The notes beneath the pieces are model-generated. The model was not told the DNA's origin. It ran no database searches and was given only the letters and a program-made list of their open reading frames with translations. Shown one piece after another: positions 33,979-38,027 of a stretch of DNA of 38,027 bases. A program made the position numbers and the translations under genes. Source of the DNA: Paludibacteraceae bacterium (GTDB lineage: Bacteria > Bacteroidota > Bacteroidia > Bacteroidales > Paludibacteraceae); the NCBI GenBank assembly GCA_017483945.1, contig JAFUUE010000038.1, positions 1 through 38,027 on the forward strand. The letters run 5' to 3'. Positions within the stretch are counted from its first letter, which is position 1; each line of letters opens with the position of its first letter.

Positions 33979-35414
33979 GGCCGAACGCCATATTAACCGC
34001 TTGCTTCATATGGGTGTGCATCGCAGTCATGGCGGCGCTGAGCGCGTTATGGCCGGAACAGGGGCTGCCAATCGGGGATGCGACACTACGCTGGCCCACA
34101 CTGGCTCAGGTCTTCCGCACCTCCTCTACCCCCGACAATCCCGCTCCTCTTGTTACCGAAGACGTCCTTGTGGCAGACAGTGTGTCTGTTGCGCAGGAGG
34201 CGGCAGACAGCGTGGCAAGCATGCCTGTAGCGGCAGAGAGGCCGCTTGTCCGCCTCGATACGACGGCGGCTCCCGTCCGTCAGGAGGCCGGGGCCTTAGT
34301 GGCTTTTGCTTCGGCGCTGAAGCATGCCGATGCGGAACAGGTGCGGGTAGTCCACTACGGCGACTCGCAGATAGAAGAGGACCGCATCACAATGGTGCTC
34401 CGTGAGCACCTGCAAGCGCTATACGGAGGAGGCGGAGTCGGCTTAATCCCTCTGCATCAGACGATTCCGACGAGGACACTGCATCAGGTCCTCACGATGA
34501 ACGGGGCTGTACAAACGCCGAGCCAAGGGCCGAGGCGCTATATCGTGTACGGCCCGCGTAGCATGCGCCGCGAGGACAGGCACTACGGCCCTATGGGACA
34601 GGTGACCCTGATGGACGACGGCGTGTGCAAGGGAAGCGAGGATATAAGCCTGTTTGTCGAACCAATGGCGCCCAAGAAACAAGGCTCCGAGCAGTATTTC
34701 AGCCTGATACGGCTGTTTGCGACGGATAGTATCCTCTGCGCGGTAGAGGGCGACAGCCTGCGTCAGACAGCTCTGCTACGCGTGGCAGACAGCACCCGCA
34801 CCTGCCGCCTCCGCCTGGCGGGCAGAGGGGAAGTGTATGCGCTGTCCTTGGAGACGGAGAGAGGAGTCATCGTAGATAACATCCCTATGCGCGGAAGTTT
34901 AGGCACAGTGTTCACGGAGATAGACCGAGAGCAGTTGCAGGGCTTTTACGCAGAGACGAACACACGGCTGATTATCATGCAGTTCGGCGGCAATTTCATC
35001 GCTCAGGCCAAGTCGGAAGGCAGTGTGTATGCCGCCGTTCGCGGCTTGCGGCAGCAGGTCGCATACTTGAAAGAATGCGCCCCGCAGGCGTCGTTCCTGT
35101 TCATCGGACCGAGCGACATGCTGATCAATCAGGACGGACAGCAGGAGAGCAATCCGTATGTGCCCCTGATGGACCGCAGTCTGTCGCGTATGGCAGAGGA
35201 AGAGGGCATCGCCTATTGGAGCCTGTATCGAGCGATGGGCGGCACGGGGAGCATGGTGCATTGGCAGGAGATTGGGCTGGCGGGCAGCGACGGGGTGCAT
35301 TTCACCCGCAGCGGTGCCAAGCGGGCAGGCGAGTTGCTATGGAAATGGTTGGAACCGCAACTGGCGGAAACAGACGAAGAAACGCATGAGACTCAGGAGG
35401 CGCTCCCCGAATAA
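33966..35414 (+). CDS. Membrane-anchored SGNH/GDSL hydrolase-fold protein (O-acetylation partner)
   Basis: The ATG at 33966 overlaps trkH by 13 nt and gives 482 residues. An N-terminal membrane helix (ILTACFIWVCIAVMAALSAL, about 9-28) precedes a linker and an SGNH domain. Block I is HYGDSQIEED with Ser134; block III is FGGN; the catalytic Asp-x-x-His pair lies in SDGVHFTRSG (Asp442, His445). The domain spans about 300 residues, longer than usual, with an inserted beta-rich part. Together with the MBOAT gene downstream it resembles PatA/PatB- or AlgI/AlgX-like O-acetylation pairs, where it would transfer acetyl groups to a polymer outside the cell. The polymer is unknown. Confidence 0.85.
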   Translation: MEKIRPNAILTACFIWVCIAVMAALSALWPEQGLPIGDATLRWPTLAQVFRTSSTPDNPAPLVTEDVLVADSVSVAQEAADSVASMPVAAERPLVRLDTTAAPVRQEAGALVAFASALKHADAEQVRVVHYGDSQIEEDRITMVLREHLQALYGGGGVGLIPLHQTIPTRTLHQVLTMNGAVQTPSQGPRRYIVYGPRSMRREDRHYGPMGQVTLMDDGVCKGSEDISLFVEPMAPKKQGSEQYFSLIRLFATDSILCAVEGDSLRQTALLRVADSTRTCRLRLAGRGEVYALSLETERGVIVDNIPMRGSLGTVFTEIDREQLQGFYAETNTRLIIMQFGGNFIAQAKSEGSVYAAVRGLRQQVAYLKECAPQASFLFIGPSDMLINQDGQQESNPYVPLMDRSLSRMAEEEGIAYWSLYRAMGGTGSMVHWQEIGLAGSDGVHFTRSGAKRAGELLWKWLEPQLAETDEETHETQEALPE

Positions 35415-35454
35415 CATACTAATCACATACTAATCACATACTAATCACATACTA
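35414..35454 (+). repeat. 3.7 copies of an 11-bp tandem unit between hydrolase and MBOAT genes
   Basis: ACATACTAATC occurs three times exactly (35414, 35425, 35436), then 8 more bases. It occupies most of the 72-bp gap within a presumed operon. The array starts at the hydrolase stop codon. Confidence 0.85.
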
Positions 35455-35486
35455 TTACTACGGGATAGATACACGATAGATAAGCA

Positions 35487-37373
35487 GTGGAATTGATACG
35501 TCACATATTTGCCTTCAACAGCAGCAGTCCGTTGCTGTTCACTCAGTTCTACTTCTGGGCGTTTTTTGCCATCGTTTATACGGTGTTCGCTTGGATAGTG
35601 AGCGGTCGCGGAGGACAAGGCCGGACACATCTGCGCAATGTTTTCCTGCTGTTTGTCAGTTGGTTCTTCTACTATAAGACGAGCGGACTGGCGTTGCTGA
35701 TACTGCTGTTTGTGACATTGAGCGACTGGTTGATAGCGCGTCGCATCGACCGGGCGCAGGGAAACGGACACGCGGGAGCGGCACGGGGCTGGCTGATACT
35801 GAGCGTGACGCTGGACTTGGGACTGCTGGCCTATTTCAAATACGCATGGTTCTTCACGAACATGGTCAATGACCTGTTTGGAACAGGTTTTGCCGTATTC
35901 GACATCTTTGCTTGGCTGGGCAACGGCGGTTCGACGGCCGGCCGCTTCAGCGTGGACAGCATCGTGCTGCCGGTCGGCATATCCTTCTATATATTTCAGG
36001 TAATCAGCTACACAGCCGATGTGTATGCCCGTCGGATACGCCCGGTGGCGAACATCTTGGATTTCGGCTTTTACGTCTCGTTCTTTCCCCAACTGGTCGC
36101 CGGTCCGATTGTGCGTGCAAGCGAGTTTATCCCGCAGTTATACAAGCCGTTCCACCTGAGCCGGCGTCAGTTCGGCATAGCAGTCTTTTGGATACTCAAC
36201 GGCTTGATTAAGAAGATTGTGCTGTCGGACTACCTGGCCGTCAATTTCATCGACCGTGTGTTCGACAATCCGCTGCTGTTCACGGGCTTTGAGAACCTGT
36301 CGGCACTCTTCCTGTACTCGCTGCAGGTCTATGCGGACTTCTCGGGTTACACGGATATCGCCATCGGCGTAGCGATGTTGATGGGCTTTTACCTGCCCCG
36401 CAACTTCGACTCGCCTTATAAAGCCCGCAACCCGCAGGAGTTCTGGCGGCGGTGGCACATGTCTCTCTCCCGTTGGCTGAAGACCTATCTGTATATCCCG
36501 CTGGGCGGCAACCGCAACGCGACGTTCGGCACATACTTCTGGATTGTGACCATAGCGCTGGTGGCGCTCATCCTGACCGGTTCGTGGGCGGCCGGCATAA
36601 GCATCGCAGGTATCGGTCTGGTAGTCACGCTGGTAGGATGGCTTCGCCCGGAACGGCGCAAGAAGATATACGCGAACCTCAACTCGTTCATCACGATGCT
36701 GCTGGGCGGTTTATGGCATGGCGCCAGTTGGAACTTTATGATTTGGGGCGGCCTGAATGGTATCGGCATGATAATCAACAAGCTCTGGCGCGACATGGGT
36801 TGGCATTGGCGCATGCTGCTGCTCACCGTGGTGGCGGGTGCTCTATGCATATGCCGTCACAAGTGGCCGCTGCCGGTGCTCAATCTGTTCGCGATGTGGG
36901 GGCTGATAGTGTGGACGGGAACGCTGGTTCAGTACGTATGGCACCTGCTCGGCGCCACCAAGCGGACGGGGCTCTCGACCCTGGCCGACCGTCTGGGCAC
37001 GGCATGGGCCATTGCGCAGACATTCACGTTCATCACCTTTACCCGCCTATTCTTCCGCTCGAGCAGCAATCTGGATCCCCAGACGGCCAATCAGGAAGCG
37101 TGGGAGACGGCGCAGAACATGGTGGGACAGATTGGCGGAGCATGGAACAGTGCGGTCATCCCGGACGTATTGTGGGAGTATCGGTACGTGATGGTACTAT
37201 TCGTGATAGGCATGGTCATTCACTGGCTGCCCGCGAAATTCAAGCAGTGGTACCGCATCAATTTCGCGATGTTGCCTGTAGGCGTCATCGGGGCGGTGGT
37301 CGTCGTGACGGTGTTCATTATCTATCAATTCATCACAGCGGGGACACAACCCTTCATCTATTTCCAGTTCTGA
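35487..37373 (+). CDS. MBOAT family O-acyltransferase
   Basis: The 628-residue polytopic protein starts at GTG 35487 (no closer ATG in frame). It has family signatures RNPQEFWRRWHMSLSRWLKTYLYIPLGG (314-341) and GGLWHGASWNF with the invariant His411. It resembles DltB, AlgI and PatA, which move acyl groups across the membrane. About 60 residues with hydrophobic stretches (about 350-390) separate the two motifs, longer than the usual 40-50. It pairs with the SGNH hydrolase upstream, suggesting O-acetylation of a surface polysaccharide or peptidoglycan. Confidence 0.9.
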   Translation: MELIRHIFAFNSSSPLLFTQFYFWAFFAIVYTVFAWIVSGRGGQGRTHLRNVFLLFVSWFFYYKTSGLALLILLFVTLSDWLIARRIDRAQGNGHAGAARGWLILSVTLDLGLLAYFKYAWFFTNMVNDLFGTGFAVFDIFAWLGNGGSTAGRFSVDSIVLPVGISFYIFQVISYTADVYARRIRPVANILDFGFYVSFFPQLVAGPIVRASEFIPQLYKPFHLSRRQFGIAVFWILNGLIKKIVLSDYLAVNFIDRVFDNPLLFTGFENLSALFLYSLQVYADFSGYTDIAIGVAMLMGFYLPRNFDSPYKARNPQEFWRRWHMSLSRWLKTYLYIPLGGNRNATFGTYFWIVTIALVALILTGSWAAGISIAGIGLVVTLVGWLRPERRKKIYANLNSFITMLLGGLWHGASWNFMIWGGLNGIGMIINKLWRDMGWHWRMLLLTVVAGALCICRHKWPLPVLNLFAMWGLIVWTGTLVQYVWHLLGATKRTGLSTLADRLGTAWAIAQTFTFITFTRLFFRSSSNLDPQTANQEAWETAQNMVGQIGGAWNSAVIPDVLWEYRYVMVLFVIGMVIHWLPAKFKQWYRINFAMLPVGVIGAVVVVTVFIIYQFITAGTQPFIYFQF

Positions 37374-37374
37374 C

Positions 37375-37971
37375 ATGACAATCATCGGCATCACAGGAGG
37401 TATCGGCAGCGGCAAGTCCTATGTCTGCCAGGCGCTTCGCAAGCGAGGCTATGCGGTATATGACACAGACAGCCGCGCGAAGACGCTGATGGTTGAGGAT
37501 GCGCAGGTGCGGGCAGAGCTGATTGCGCTCTTTGGCGAGGAGGTATTCCGCGGAGGCGAGTTGGACAGGAAGCGTGTAGCGTCTATCGTGTTCCATGAGC
37601 CGGAGCAACTGAGCCGCCTGAACGCCATCGTGCATCCGGCCGTGATTGCCGATGTGCAGCGTTGGGCGGAGGAGCAGAGAGGCGACTGCTGCTTTGTGGA
37701 GAGCGCCCTGCTCTACCCGAGCGGCCTGGCCCGGCTGTGTGACCGCATTGTGATAGTGAGCACGCCCGATCCGACGCGTATTGCGCGCATTCTGGCACGC
37801 GACTATGCCGGTGCCGACACCACGCAGAATCGACATCATATACAGGCTCGCATCCGCGCACAGGCGGCGTACTACGAGCCGGAGGTACCGGCCGACCTGC
37901 TGCTCAACGGAGACGGGAGCATCCCTATTGAAGAGCGGATAGAGCAGATATTACGACTCGTTAAAATATAG
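37375..37971 (+). CDS. coaE: Dephospho-CoA kinase
   Basis: The 198-residue product begins MTIIGITGGIGSGKSYVC, with the P-loop GGIGSGKS at 8-15. DTDSRAKTLM and LNAIVHPAV follow, as expected. It phosphorylates dephospho-CoA, the last step of CoA synthesis. In many Bacteroidota coaE follows nusB-yajC-YbbR; here that place is taken by a sugar aminotransferase and coaE sits 1 nt after the MBOAT stop. Together with coaBC the window holds three of the CoA enzymatic activities. Confidence 0.96.
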   Translation: MTIIGITGGIGSGKSYVCQALRKRGYAVYDTDSRAKTLMVEDAQVRAELIALFGEEVFRGGELDRKRVASIVFHEPEQLSRLNAIVHPAVIADVQRWAEEQRGDCCFVESALLYPSGLARLCDRIVIVSTPDPTRIARILARDYAGADTTQNRHHIQARIRAQAAYYEPEVPADLLLNGDGSIPIEERIEQILRLVKI

Positions 37972-37977
37972 CATAAC

Positions 37978-38027
37978 ATGATAACCTTTTTAGTTTCTTT
38001 AGCATTGCTTGTGGCGGGCTATCTGAC
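37978..38027 (+). CDS. cstA: Start of carbon starvation protein CstA (cut by window edge)
   Basis: The ATG at 37978 opens a frame MITFLVSLALLVAGYLT that runs off the window. The N-terminus matches the first helix of CstA-type peptide/pyruvate transporters in Bacteroidales. Only 16 codons are visible, so the assignment rests on a short, hydrophobic match. Confidence 0.6.
   Translation, partial: MITFLVSLALLVAGYL

Overview
The window looks like a chromosome segment of a Bacteroidales bacterium (phylum Bacteroidota). Three things support this. The gene families are typical of the phylum: a long-form NusB, a Bacteroidota-type RNA polymerase omega, DUF3276, DUF4494, the GlsA/GlsB lipid acyltransferases and a dxs-trkA-trkH cluster. 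Several genes have the Bacteroidota promoter pattern (TTTG about 20 nt upstream of TAnnTTTG). Most start codons lack a Shine-Dalgarno sequence. No rRNA, tRNA, phage, transposase or CRISPR array was found. I cannot place the organism below order level from the sequence alone.

Layout. (1) 1-5376, minus strand: the first 1792 codons of a very large secreted protein with several InlB-type / Listeria-Bacteroides repeats and a chitobiase-like domain; its 3' end is off the left edge. (2) 5377-8220, A/T-rich accessory DNA on the minus strand: a full YhcG/DUF1016 PDDEXK nuclease-like gene, a second DUF1016 gene lacking its nuclease half, and the wreck of a YafQ-type toxin-antitoxin locus. An 83-bp direct repeat precedes both DUF1016 genes, and a 22-nt piece of it precedes the giant gene, giving a cassette-like array. 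(3) 8313-10858: yicC, gmk, nadD and a small HTH-like gene with a good terminator. (4) 10906-12886: an outer-membrane protein and ApbE. (5) 13130-15568: bamD, rpoZ, coaBC. (6) 15628-17482: a DUF3276 gene divergent from nusB-yajC, with interleaved promoters. (7) 17507-24234: a tightly overlapping cluster of a YbbR protein, a sugar aminotransferase, sigma-54, a PAP2-like membrane protein, a DUF4105 protein and an alkaline-phosphatase-fold protein that seems to have lost its catalytic residues. (8) 24424-27347: DUF4494, glsA-like, glsB-like and a PLP homeostasis protein. (9) 27393-29099: a Na/Pi cotransporter. (10) 29286-37373: dxs, trkA, trkH, an SGNH hydrolase and an MBOAT acyltransferase. (11) coaE and the first codons of cstA at the right edge.

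From 8313 onwards the window is mostly housekeeping DNA, with all genes but one on the plus strand. The genes cover nucleotide, NAD and CoA supply, outer-membrane assembly, isoprenoid precursors, potassium uptake, membrane aminolipids and probably O-acetylation of a cell-surface polymer. The most unusual features are the repeat-separated array at 5378-7276, the collapsed toxin-antitoxin locus, the probable pseudo-phosphatase, a palindrome shared by three promoters, and short tandem repeats, mostly with an 11-bp period and unrelated unit sequences, in several intergenic gaps.
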